A stretch of 64,000 bases of DNA from Bubalus kerabau (taxonomy: Eukaryota; Chordata; Mammalia; Artiodactyla; Bovidae): assembly GCF_029407905.1 (NCBI RefSeq), contig NC_073637.1, positions 49,600,501 to 49,664,500 on the forward strand, read 5' to 3'. Position 1 is the first letter of the stretch, and each line of letters opens with the position of its first letter. Below, one piece after another: positions 36,419 to 64,000 of this stretch. Below the pieces are notes generated by a model, which was given only the letters and a program-made list of their open reading frames with translations, was not told the DNA's origin and ran no database searches. The position numbers were made by a program, and so were the translations under genes.

Positions 36419-37134
36419 AAAAAATAACAAATAAAAACATTGCCCAACTAAAATAGGAGTCACCTGATGAAGCTTTGAGTTCCTGCTGCCATGACCACTA
36501 GGCTAATGGACTCCAGCTTGTGAGTTGAACCCTGTCCCAAGCCAAAATCAGGTGACCCAGAATAAGTGGAGCAGAAAGCTGCTCACTTTCTTATCCACCT
36601 GTTGCTACAACACAAGAAAGTTAAAAGTGAGTTGTATTGTATAGTGTGAAAACACTGGAAGGGCCCAGGGCAGTTGAAAAACTAGCACACAACTGGGCTG
36701 GATTAAAAGCGCTAGGTGTCCACATCCAAAGATGATGATGCTACTCTCCTCCTTTGGCTTGGAGCATTATGTCTAGCTCAGGGTGACATTCATTAGGGGG
36801 AAAAATTATAGGGGAGAATAATTTTGATAATGATAATGAAGATAGTAAGTAATAAAACTTAGATTACTTGTAATAGGCCATGCGGCATTCCAAAATCTTC
36901 TACACATATTAATTCATGAATCCTCGCAACAATCCTCTCAGGTGATAAACCAAAAGCACAGAGAGAGGCTGTTACTTACTCATGGTCATACAAGCAGAAA
37001 CTGGCAGGACCTTGTTGTAAAGCCCTTAAGTTTGGGGCAGGATGAAGACCTTTTCTTATAGTAATAGTGTTATCCTACATAATACAGAGGATCAGGGAAG
37101 ACTCTTGAGGTGGCTTTTCTACTAAGATGTGTGA
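36419..37134. other. No gene; MIR remnant at about 36890-37020
   Basis: Mostly unique. ATTAATTCATGAATCCTCGC and GCACAGAGAGAGGCTGTTAC fit a MIR SINE in reverse. Confidence 0.55.
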
Positions 37135-37435
37135 GATTATCTAACAAAACAGAAATAAAGTTAGGGATGTAGGAAACAAACTTACGGTAACCAGGGGGTA
37201 AGAGGGTGGGGGATAAACGGAAAGATTGGGATTGACATATACACACTACTATGTATAAAATAATAAGGACCTACTGTAGCACAGAGAACTCGACTCAATA
37301 CTCTGTAATGGCTATTTAGGAAAAGAATCAATGAGTGGATAGACTGTGTGTGTGTATAACTGATTCACTTTGCTATATACCTGAGACTAAAACATTGAAA
37401 ATCAACTATACTCCAATAAAACATTTTTAAATTAA
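37135..37435 (+). mobile_element. L1 LINE 3'-end fragment
   Basis: Forward 3' UTR: GACCTACTGTAGCACAGAGA, then GTATAACTGATTCACTTTGC and AACTATACTCCAATAAAACA. It lies about 500 bases upstream of the RAD21 CpG island. Confidence 0.85.
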
Positions 37436-37439
37436 AAGC

Positions 37440-37919
37440 AAAAGAAATCAGACAAAAGGGGAAGGGATGGAATTGCAAGACTGTTCTACGCACGGGGGCC
37501 AGCGAGTACAAAAAGCGTGAGGCAGGAGCTTTCGTAGTGCATTTGGTAATTTAAAAGGCGGAGTGACTGGAGCACAGTGAGGTACAGAGGGGCCAGGAAG
37601 CTTGAGCAGGAGGCGGGGGCAAGACCATTGTATTTTCTTAAGCACTTTGGGAAATAGCACTTAGGCAGATATTATCTCATATAGTCATTAGATTCCAGAC
37701 CTTAGCATGTGTTTCAGAGAAGACAGTCTATAAATATAGGTTGACTGAATGAATGAACCCCTACATTTTAAATAACTTATATAATGGTTTTATGCTACCT
37801 TAGTTGCTACAGAATCATTAAAATGAATTTGTTAGGGGCACATAAAACTGCACAGAGACAAGTTGTTGTCTTTTTTTTCCCCTTTAAAATAAGCCAAAGA
37901 ATAAAACTGAATCCAATTA
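37440..37919. other. RAD21 upstream flank, no gene
   Basis: Moderately GC-rich, then AT-rich. It may hold distal promoter elements, but nothing specific can be claimed. Confidence 0.45.
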
Positions 37920-38100
37920 GCGCTTCAGTGGCAAGCACTGTGCGTGAGCCACTTGCCAGTGTCGCGAAACTAGAAGACCCTCTAGCAAGAGAATTCCCTT
38001 TGCGCTTGCTCAGTCCGGGGCTGCTCAACTAGAGGGCGGGTTCCTAGGAAAAGGAAATGGTCGCGGCGCCTGCGTCGCTCATTTTGGGTCCTAGGCTGGC

Positions 38101-38112
38101 TGCGCAGGCGCA
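38101..38112 (+). promoter_or_regulatory. NRF1-like site
   Basis: TGCGCAGGCGCA matches the palindromic NRF1 consensus YGCGCAYGCGCR with one mismatch. It sits just upstream of the likely transcription start in the CpG island, a common place for NRF1 in housekeeping promoters. Confidence 0.55.
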
Positions 38113-38172
38113 CAGGTGCCATTTTTGACCGTAAACATCCTGCCGATTTGAACCGAGGATTTGGGCGGCAGG

Positions 38173-38246
38173 AAGAGCCGCGGCGTAACGGCAGCCATCT
38201 TGTTTGTTTGAGTGAATCGGAAAAGGAGGCGGCGGCTGTGGCGGCA
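38173..38246 (+). ncRNA. Segment resembling the human mir-3610 hairpin
   Basis: From memory, human MIR3610 lies at the 5' end of RAD21, and its precursor begins AAGAGCCGCGGCGUAACGGC. The same bases occur here from 38173, in the same place relative to the gene. The region of the mature RNA (about 38214-38234) appears to differ from human by an extra A and a base change near its end. The fold I can draw is weak (GCCGC with GCGGC, CAGCC with GGCTG). The homology is likely; production of a microRNA in this species is uncertain. Confidence 0.35.
38194..38202 (+). promoter_or_regulatory. YY1-like site in exon 1
   Basis: GCCATCTTG is the core of the YY1 element found just downstream of the start site in many TATA-less promoters. 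Its position in the 5' part of exon 1 supports a start a few tens of bases upstream. Confidence 0.5.
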
Positions 38247-38935
38247 GCGGGAGCTGCTGCGAAGCTACACCGCACTAGGGCTCCCCTCCCTTTCCCCGCC
38301 CCCTCCCCGACCCTTTTCCCCTCCCCAGGCCACCCAGCCCGCCCAACTCCCGGCGGAGAACAAGGTAAGATAATCGGCCAACCCCTTCTTTTGCTCCAGC
38401 TTCCCCCCCCCTTCCACCCGTTCCCCGCCGTCTTGCCGTCGGGGAGCAGGACTCCGGAGCGGGGCGGGAGGACGAGGGAGACCGCGGCACAGCCCGCGCC
38501 CCGGGACGGAGCCGTGCTGCTTCTCTTCTGAGCTGCGGGACGGCAGCGCCGCCCGCCCCGGGTCCCTGGCCCCAGGCCCGCCCTCGGCCGGGACCCGCGC
38601 CGCCTGGGCCCGCATCGTCTCTTATTAGGGAACAAATGGTCCAGGTCTGTTTCTAGGCCAGAGGAGCCGTTACTCGGCGGGTCCCTCGGGGAGCAGGGGA
38701 AAGCCTGGGCCGCGGAGGGGGAGGAGGAGGTTTGAACGAGCCCGCTCTCGGACCGGGCCGCCTACTCCTCGGGTGAAAATGGCTGTCTGGGAGGACGCGG
38801 GATTCGGGGCGGGAGGCGGCTACAGCCCGCGATGCCAGCTCCGAGGGGCCGCAACCGTCTTTCGCGCGCGGGTGCCGGGATCGGAGACACGCGGGCCCGG
38901 AGGATGCGGCGGGCCCCTAGCCGGGGACTGCTGCT

Positions 38936-40685
38936 GCTCCCCCTTTCCCCGTTTTTTTTTTTTTTTTTTTAAAGGAAAATGGTTACGATGGGGATAGCAA
39001 ATGTTAGACCAATAGAAAACGCGACCAAGGGAAGTTGCCTCTGATTCTTCGGAAATTAGCATAATTGGTTTTCCTCCCAGACTTTTCCTGGAGATTGAGG
39101 ATATTGAATGTTGTGTTTGGGAGGGAGGTGTGTGTTTCTGACAAATAGGAGGTGTTTTTTTCCTCACTGAGAAAGGCTTTGAGAAGGATCTGTAACAGTT
39201 TAGTGGTGACACTGTCGAGCTGTGCTGCCAGACTTCGCGACCTTCTTCAAAGAGGGAAAGAGGGTTTGGCCACCTTTGGATTTGATAGATAGGCTTCCAG
39301 CGTTCAAAAACGCGCTTGTGTTTTTAAGGGTTTCTGGTAAAGGCTTGTTCATCGGCTTCTCTTTGCAAGCCAAAGTTTAACATCTGCTCTCCTTACGCTG
39401 TTTAGAGTAATCATTGAATTCTAGAAAATAAATTTGTGTTTTCTTCCAATGAATGTCAATGCCAGTGAGCTGTGTGATTGTGCAGAATGTTGAAGACAGA
39501 TTGGGGAAGTTTTTTGAAGTTGCAGGGTCCTTAAATTTCTTTGCTTATTGTTGGAGGCTGCTAATCAATTACTTTTAAAAAGACGTTGATGGGGACCTGT
39601 GCCATATCCAGTGATTAAATTATTTAACAGTTTGCAGATGAGGTGACAGTAGTGAATAACTCAGTGGACTTTGTGCTTTTTATATACAAGTCAATTATGC
39701 TGGTAGCGCATAATCTTCACCTTTTTTGTGTTTAGAGGCAAGACATTACTGCACTCTAGAATTAACTGCTTAAGGATGCGATTCTCCTGGTGAGTTCCAA
39801 TTTATTGGAACACAAAGATTCTGAGTTTTCTGTCTTATAATTTGGTACAGAAAGGAAAGTTCTTGATATTGAAAATGAAGATTTTGTGGTTTATGTTTAA
39901 ATGTTCTGATATCAGAGTTGTTAGGCATGATCTTGATAACTTCTATATATTCTGGAGGAGATTTTTTCCCAGAGTAACTGCGTCTATAAAGGCATTGTGT
40001 TGGGTATGATGTTTTAATTCTCAAAATCCTTTTTGGGAAACATCCCCATTTTAGAGCTGAGAAGGCTGAGACTCACATGTTAAATCTCTTTTAACAGTTA
40101 CAGAACAGCTAAGGAGGGAGCTGAACTTGAACCTAGGACTATCTGGTTGTAAAACGCTCCTTCAAAGAACTTTAGTATCAAAAGGGACGCAGCTCTAATG
40201 TGTAGCATTGCAAATACCTTTTGTTCTGGAGACCCTCCCCCCAAACACCCCCCAGAAGACAGTTCCATTCTTACGTGAGTTAGATGTTGATGTTTTCCAA
40301 GGTTAGTAATCACTGAATTTCCACCTTCCAGTTTTTTATGGTTAGGAAAAATGAACACCACAGAATAACCAGCCTAATTCACTAGTTACTGGAAAAGCAC
40401 TCCCAATAGAGTTGTTTTTACTTTGAATAGGTGACATTTGTATATGCCTTATGTTAAAAAAAAGCCCGTCGGTGCAGAAGGGTAGGCCTTACTTTCTCAC
40501 TGGACCTACTTTTCAAAGGTGACCAGTTTCATCAGTTCTGTTTTCATTCTGCAGGTATTTTATGCTCCTGCAAGTGCGTGTTAACATACATGTAGAGAGA
40601 GAATTCTCTTTTTCAATACTTTATCATCGTTTTGAGAGTGCATAGAATTTTATTGCATGATTGTATTGATTTGCTTAAAATCACT
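38936..40685. other. RAD21 intron 1, 5' part
   Basis: T-run near 38951-38970, then unique intron sequence. A MIR SINE in reverse lies at about 39975-40160 (CATCCCCATTTTAGAGCTGA). No coding exon seen. Confidence 0.55.
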
Positions 40686-40696
40686 TCTTAGGGGCT

Positions 40697-40974
40697 GCTG
40701 CTGCTGCTAAGTTGCTTCAGTTGTGTCCGACTCTGTGCAGCCCCATAGATGGCAGCCCACCAGGCTCTGCCGTCCCTGGGATTCTCCAGGCAAGGGTACT
40801 GGAGTGCGGTGCCTCCCCACTTCTTCTCCAATGCATGAAAGTGAAAAGCCTTGAAAGGGAAGTTGCTCAGTTGTGTCCAGTTCTTAGACCCCATGGACTG
40901 CAGCCTGCCAGGCCCTGCCGTCCATGGAATTTTCCAGGCAAGAGTACTGGAGTGGGGTGCCATTGCTTTCTCCG
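40697..40974 (-). mobile_element. BOV-A2 SINE in RAD21 intron 1
   Basis: Reverse copy starting with CTGCTGCTGCTGCT. Perfect 11-bp target-site duplications TCTTAGGGGCT lie at 40686-40696 and 40975-40985. Confidence 0.95.
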
Positions 40975-40985
40975 TCTTAGGGGCT

Positions 40986-42939
40986 AGGTAGGTTTTTTCC
41001 TACTACTTTGTTGTAGTCGAGCTGACAAGGCAACAAAACATTTAGTTAGACTTGTGGGCTCTGAAGTTCAAGCTGCATTTGCATTGAATACTGGTGACCT
41101 TTGCCAAGTTCCTTATACCTCTCCTTTTCTTTCTTGGTCTATAAAATGGGCCAGTATTTATCTTCTAAGACTGTCATGAAGAGGATGGACACATAAAATC
41201 CTTAGAGCTTAGTAAGTTTAATTTTTGGTCTGTCGTTATTATACATCAAGTATACCTTTGGCTTATTAATGGAAGCCCAGTTTCTGGCTGGAGAGTATAA
41301 GATTTTGCCAAATTGCCCTTCAAAGAGGGCATACCAATTTATACAACCACTATCTTGCCCTGCTTTCTAACAGATGAGTGAAATATTAGAATGATTTAAC
41401 ATCATTGTAGAAACATGAGCTGTAATTTGACTTTGGTTTTTTTGAAATATCTTAAATTGCCATTTTTTGCATTCCTGAATATGTTCCTAAATACTAGTCT
41501 GCCGTTTCATATCAAATTTTTTAAATTACTTTTTAGGATCAGTTTTTAAAAGTTGTTTGTTGCTTTAGAAAAAAATTGAGAAATTACGAAATTGGTAAGC
41601 TGTGTTTCTGGTAAGCAGAAATGTAGGCTTTCTTCGAAGATCTATTGTAAGGGATTTCCAAAATTTAGAATCTTGAGAACTTTTAATCAACCTTTTTTTG
41701 TGGGGGTGGGGGGCAGGCTAAAGGTTTGGTATCAGTAAGGGAAAGAAATGCTGCAAAAGGCGAGGATGATCAAATTTTACTCTTATTTAGATATAAGCCA
41801 GTAGTTGATCACTACTGTCCATCAGGCTTCCTTTAGTTATTAAGGTGATTTCCTGTTGCTAATTGTTTCCCAGATTAATTTTAGCACCACTCTGCTTTAG
41901 TTACTCCCCATCCAATGCCAAGAAAGCATCTGTTTAGGAATCTCTGCCTGGACATAGCTGGGATATTTTAAGCATGGAACTCTTAACCAGCAGCTGAAGT
42001 GCTGGCTGTGAGCTACTGACACCTGTTGAGACATGCCAGTTTCAATTTCTAAAATTTCCAAAATTTTTTACATGTATCAATTATGAGGTCACTTGGTGTA
42101 TTTCATTTTCATTAAATACATATTTAGCATTTGACTACAGCAGAGTGTTGTAGGAGCTAAATAGTAAGTTATTTTAACTTATTTGGAACATGACTGTCTT
42201 CTGTAGTAAAACTTGGGGCTTATTGTGTGAAACAGCGACTATATTTCTAAGTGTTTTTAGTAACATTTCAAAGACACTGGATTTCAGCAAAATCCTGTGG
42301 ACTATATTTATAATGCTATAGAGGCAGCCTGATTTTTATACTAACAAACTTTAAGGCTCGAAGTAGAAGTGCTACAACATAGGAGGCTCTTTTTGATTAT
42401 GGGAAGCATATTTTGATTTACTAGGGTATAAGGTACACTTGAGGTGCTGTTCTTTTGTTTTTTTGATTAGGGGGCGGGGGAGGGGGGGTGTTAGTCCTTT
42501 TACTTTAGAGTGACCTGAATTCTTCTTTAGTTCTTTTCTTAACTCCACATGTGCAAGAAAAACTTCACAACTTTAGGCAGTTGATGAAGCCTATTTTTTC
42601 TTTTGAAAAATTTTTCCTAGTGTGAATTAGTGATCCCCTGAAAGCATCTACTTCAGAGAATGAAAATTCCATCAAATTATTGGCATCAAGATGAGGCAAA
42701 CCTGACCTTATTACTCTTGTACCACCACCCTCCCAAACATTTTTGACAGGCGTGAAATCTCTTGCCTGGAATATGTTTGATATATATGTATTTTATGTAC
42801 CTTACTGCAAAGAATGAGCACAGTTTTTAATTGAAAGTACAGTAAGCAAAGTTATTTAAAGTTAGGTCCCTTTGTGAAATCATGAAAATTCAAATTGATT
42901 TAGTCTGGATCTTTTTTTCTTAAGCTAATTCAAAAGGAA
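40986..42939. other. RAD21 intron 1, unique part; MIR and G-rich tract
   Basis: A forward MIR SINE lies at about 41080-41235 (AAAATGGGCCAGTATTTATC). A G-rich tract of three runs (5, 5 and 7 G) lies at 42470-42488. No exon seen. Confidence 0.5.
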
Positions 42940-43863
42940 ATTTTGCATTCCCAGTAGCCATTTATGAGATATGCGACTTCTCTGTACCCTCACCAGCATG
43001 AGCTGTTGCCGTTATTTTTTGTTTTAGCTCTTAAAAGAGGTGTGAAGTGATATCTCATTGAGTCTTAATTTGCATTTTCTTAACTAGCAGTGCTGAGCAT
43101 CTTGTTCTTAATTTGCCTTCAGTACATTCTCTTCCTTGAAATCTGCCCCCCCCTTTTCTAGTTGGATTTTTTTTTTTTTTTTAAACTCTAGTTTTGAGAG
43201 TTCTTTATTTATATTCTGGATCCAGGTCTTTTTCAGATATGTGGCTTGCACATATGTTTTCTCATTTTCTGTCTTGTCTTTGCATCCTCAGTGGGTTCCT
43301 TCATAATAGGTTCTTCCCCTTTATGGGACGTGTTTTTGGTGTGATGTCTAAAAATTCTTAGGAAGCTTTAGGTGTTAAAGGTGTTTTCTTGTGGTTTTCT
43401 TTTTCCCCCCTTAAAATTTTATAGTTCTATATTTAAGTCTGTACTTTTATATAATGTGTGAGATTTGGGTTGAGGGTTTTATGTTTTTGTTGTTGTTTGT
43501 TTTGCCTGTGGGATGATATGTAATCACTGAAGTGTCATTTGTCAAAAAGAGTAAGTAGACTGCCTCATTTAAATTCTGCGTCTTTGTGAAAAATCAGTTG
43601 GACTTAATTGTGTGGATATATTACTGTGTTCTCTCCTCTGTTCCATTGATTTGTGTGTCTTTCTGACTACACAGTAATTGACTATTATACCTCTAAAATA
43701 AGTCTTAAAATCAGGTAGAATGAGTCTTCACAGTTTTTGTTTTACAAATCAGTTTTAGTTATTCTAGGTCTTTTACCTCTCCTTATGAATTTTAGAAAAA
43801 TCTTGTTGGTAGCTTATTTTAAAAAGCCTCACTAGAATTTTGATAGGAGCAGTGTTAAGGTTT
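42940..43863 (-). mobile_element. Old L1 LINE in RAD21 intron 1
   Basis: Diverged reverse ORF2 sequence: GGTGTGAAGTGATATCTCAT, later GTTCCATTGATTTGTGTGTC and ATCTTGTTGGTAGCTTA. Confidence 0.75.
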
Positions 43864-43865
43864 CT

Positions 43866-43972
43866 TCAGGATGGGGAACACATGTATACTTGTGGTGGAT
43901 TCATTTTGATATTTGGCAAATCTAATACAGTTATGTAAAGTTTAAAAATAAAATAAAATTAAAAAAAAAATA
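43866..43972 (+). mobile_element. Ruminant L1 (L1-BT type) 3' tail
   Basis: GGATTCATTTTGATATTTGG, then the AAAATAAAATAAAATT tail; about 100 bases only. An A-rich run follows to about 44008. Confidence 0.85.
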
Positions 43973-44019
43973 ATAACACAGGGAAAAAAAAAAAAAAAAA
44001 AAAATTAAAGGAATATTCA

Positions 44020-44410
44020 TTGTGCTGTCCAGTTACAGCTCAGACTATTTTGTCTTAGAAAGTGAAAACTTAAATTCACCAGAAGTCTGTATACACAAGT
44101 ATTTATAGCAGCTTTATTTGAAATCATCAAAAAACTTGGAAACAACCGAATGTCCTTCAATAGGTAAAATGGCTAAGCAAATTGTGGTACCATACCCACC
44201 CCAGGGAAGGCTACTCAGCGTCGAAAGGAAACAAACTATTAATACGTGCGCCAAACACCTTGATAGATTTTTTAACATGATGTTGAATCCAAAAAGCTAT
44301 TCCAAAGTCAGATACTGAATGATTCCATTTATGTAACATTCTCAAAATGATAAAGTTTAAAGAAGATTTGGTGTTTGCCCAGAACTTAGGAATGATAGGG
44401 AGCAAGGGAT
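44020..44410 (+). mobile_element. Old L1 LINE 3' part in RAD21 intron 1
   Basis: Forward: TTTATAGCAGCTTTATTTGA, CAACCGAATGTCCTTCAATA and GAATGATTCCATTTATGTAA follow the L1 ORF2 end and 3' UTR. Confidence 0.75.
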
Positions 44411-45093
44411 AGATGTGAAATAAGTTTTAAAATTTTACTTACTTTTCATGCTTTCTGTAGAAGTATGACTTACCTTTTTCCAGTTACGGACATTTTAGAA
44501 AAAAATAGGAATTCATTTGGTGAAAGATTTTTAAAAATCTGTGGAAAAGAAAAACTACATGATATAAGGGAAATTACAGTTTTACACAGTTCATATGTTC
44601 TCTGAGCTAGAGTATTTCAGGCTGTTTTTTTTGCCTTAGTATTTATACATTAGATTACTAAAAGGAAAATAGCATACTTGTATTTCTACTAAGAATATTT
44701 CAGTCACGATGAATTGTGTACTGTATCATTGTTCTCGATTTAGTATTTAAATTATAAGAGGGCAAGTGCTTTCCAAATTCCTGAGTTGAGAAAACTTAGG
44801 TAATGCTTTTTTTTAAGGCTCAGCTTTTCTAGACTACTCACTTGTAAAATGGGGCCAACCCACTTACTTATCAACTTGGTGAAATGTAAAATGCTTGACA
44901 TGAGGTAGCAATTATTGTATAATGCATTTGGCTGAGAATCTCATTTTTAAATGGGGTTCTAAAATGGAAATTTCCTCATTGATTAATATCTGTGCTTGAG
45001 TGTTTTTCTTCCTGGACATTTTTTTCTTATCATGAGGAATAAATTTTCTAACTTTGGGCCAAAAGCAAACTTACTTCTTACTTTCACAGTTAG
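44411..45093. other. RAD21 intron 1; MIR remnant
   Basis: Unique AT-rich intron. A MIR-like segment lies at about 44805-44925 (TTGTAAAATGGGGCCAACCC). Confidence 0.5.
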
Positions 45094-45299
45094 TAATCTG
45101 GATCGGAATAGAATTAACACTGGATGGAACTTCAAAAAGAGTAGGTTTTCTGATGACAATTTTTACTTACAGTGAAAAAACATACTAGCACTTTTATTGT
45201 AAGATAAAAAAGTTTTTTCACTGTAAGTAAAAATTGTCATCAGAAAACCTACTCTTTTTGAAGTTCCATCCAGTGTTAATTCTGTTCCAATACAGATTA
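45094..45299. repeat. Inverted repeat, 88-bp arms, in RAD21 intron 1
   Basis: Arms 45094-45181 and 45212-45299 are reverse complements with three mismatches, all in the outer 16 bases; the inner 72 pairs are perfect. The spacer is 30 bases. The arms match no repeat family I recognise. Transcription of intron 1 would give a long RNA hairpin. Confidence 0.93.
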
Positions 45300-45485
45300 G
45301 TGTGGCATGAAAGTGATCTGACCTTTGTCCCCTTTTCACCTTAGTATGGGGGGAGCAGTCTTTTTCTTAATGCTATCAAAATTAAACAATAGGTTTTTGT
45401 GTTTTTTTTTTTTAATTTATACTCTACTTCACTTGAGCCTTTCATACATAGTTCTCAGATTTAAAAGGAAACTTCACATTTTTTG

Positions 45486-45790
45486 TGTAAGTCGCTCAGT
45501 CATGTCCGACACTTTTGAGACCCCATTATACAGTCCGTGGAATTCTCCAGGCCAGAATACTGGAGTGGGTATCCTTTCCCTTCTCCAGGGGATCTTCCCA
45601 ACCCAGGGATTGAACCCGGGTCTCCCTCATTGCAGTTGGATTCTTGACCAGCTGAGCCACAAGGGAAGCCCAAGAACACTGGAGTGGGTAGCCTATCCCT
45701 TCTCCAACAGATCTTCCCGACCCAGGAAGCAAACCAGGGTATCCTGCATGGCAGGTGGATTCCTTCCCAACTGAGCTATCAGGGAAGCCC
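45486..45790 (-). mobile_element. Composite Bov-tA SINE just upstream of RAD21 exon 2
   Basis: A reverse Bov-tA (45486 to about 45670), then at once a second partial unit (45671-45790) holding part of BovA and another tRNA-like end (CTGAGCTATCAGGGAAGCCC). The second end is about 68 bases from the exon 2 acceptor. Confidence 0.9.
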
Positions 45791-45857
45791 GATTTCTTGT
45801 ACATCTTGATAATTCAGTTCTCATGTGGCATTTGTGTTAATTTTTCTTCCCCCTCAG

Positions 45858-64000
<18,143 letters not shown>

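Larger units (their letters stand above)
38150..38364 (+). other. RAD21: RAD21 exon 1, 5' untranslated (start approximate)
   Basis: This GC-rich stretch ends in a good splice donor, CAAG|GTAAGA, with the intron starting at 38365. It joins the acceptor at 45856-45857 before exon 2. It contains no ATG, so the leader stays clean up to the RAD21 start codon. The transcription start cannot be fixed from sequence. The YY1-like site at 38194 and the NRF1-like site at 38101 suggest a start between about 38120 and 38200. Confidence 0.75.
37920..38935 (+). promoter_or_regulatory. RAD21: CpG island promoter of RAD21
   Basis: About 1 kb of dense CpG stands out sharply from AT-rich flanks. It has no TATA box and spans exon 1 and the start of intron 1. 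This is the usual promoter of a broadly expressed housekeeping gene such as RAD21. Such islands often start transcripts in both directions, but nothing in the sequence proves an antisense RNA. A T-run at about 38951-38970 closes the island. Long open frames inside it on both strands reflect GC richness, not genes. Confidence 0.9.

Noticed and set aside
1..37900. Neighbouring genes known near RAD21 in mammals (for example AARD, SLC30A8, UTP23)
   Set aside because: I found no exon of these. The region is repeats and unique non-coding sequence.
37982..38635. 217-codon minus-strand frame and overlapping frames in the CpG island
   Set aside because: Arginine-, glycine- and proline-rich translation is what random GC-rich DNA gives. 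The + strand frame at 38148 starts with TTG, not ATG, and overlaps exon 1.

Overview
The window is nuclear DNA of a ruminant, most likely a bovid. BovB (RTE-type) LINEs, BOV-A2 and Bov-tA SINEs, CHR-type tRNA-Glu SINEs and ruminant L1 tails fill much of it. The only protein-coding gene I can support is RAD21, the alpha-kleisin subunit of cohesin. It lies on the + strand and runs off the right edge.

Layout. Positions 1 to about 37,900 are intergenic and repeat-rich, and I see no host gene there. The main landmarks are an old L1 with three later insertions (12,312-17,100), one of them a 2.7-kb BovB; a second, rearranged L1 with two inverted self-copies (18,468-20,060); an L1 with a 5' inversion (about 24,840-27,033); a fairly young L1 with a 433-codon open ORF2 stretch (32,148-34,165); and a BovB with an internal inversion (34,986-36,406). 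A CpG island at about 37,920-38,935 marks the RAD21 promoter. It has NRF1-like and YY1-like sites and a segment resembling human mir-3610.

RAD21 has a non-coding exon 1 (donor after 38,364), a 7.5-kb intron 1 and the start codon at 45,889. Ten further coding exons, 3 to 12, follow; exon 12 is cut by the window end at 64,000. All junctions are GT/AG and the phases close without a break, giving 525 complete codons of a protein that is about 630 residues in mammals. The N-terminal SMC3-binding domain, both separase sites (R172, R450) and the caspase site (D279) are visible. The C-terminal SMC1-binding winged helix lies beyond the window.

No new gene system was found. The most unusual items are structural: a perfect 89-bp tandem duplication that copies the end of RAD21 exon 5 with its splice donor; an 88-bp-arm inverted repeat in intron 1; a pair of facing BovB elements in intron 2; and the inverted BovB, which looks like twin priming in an RTE-class element.
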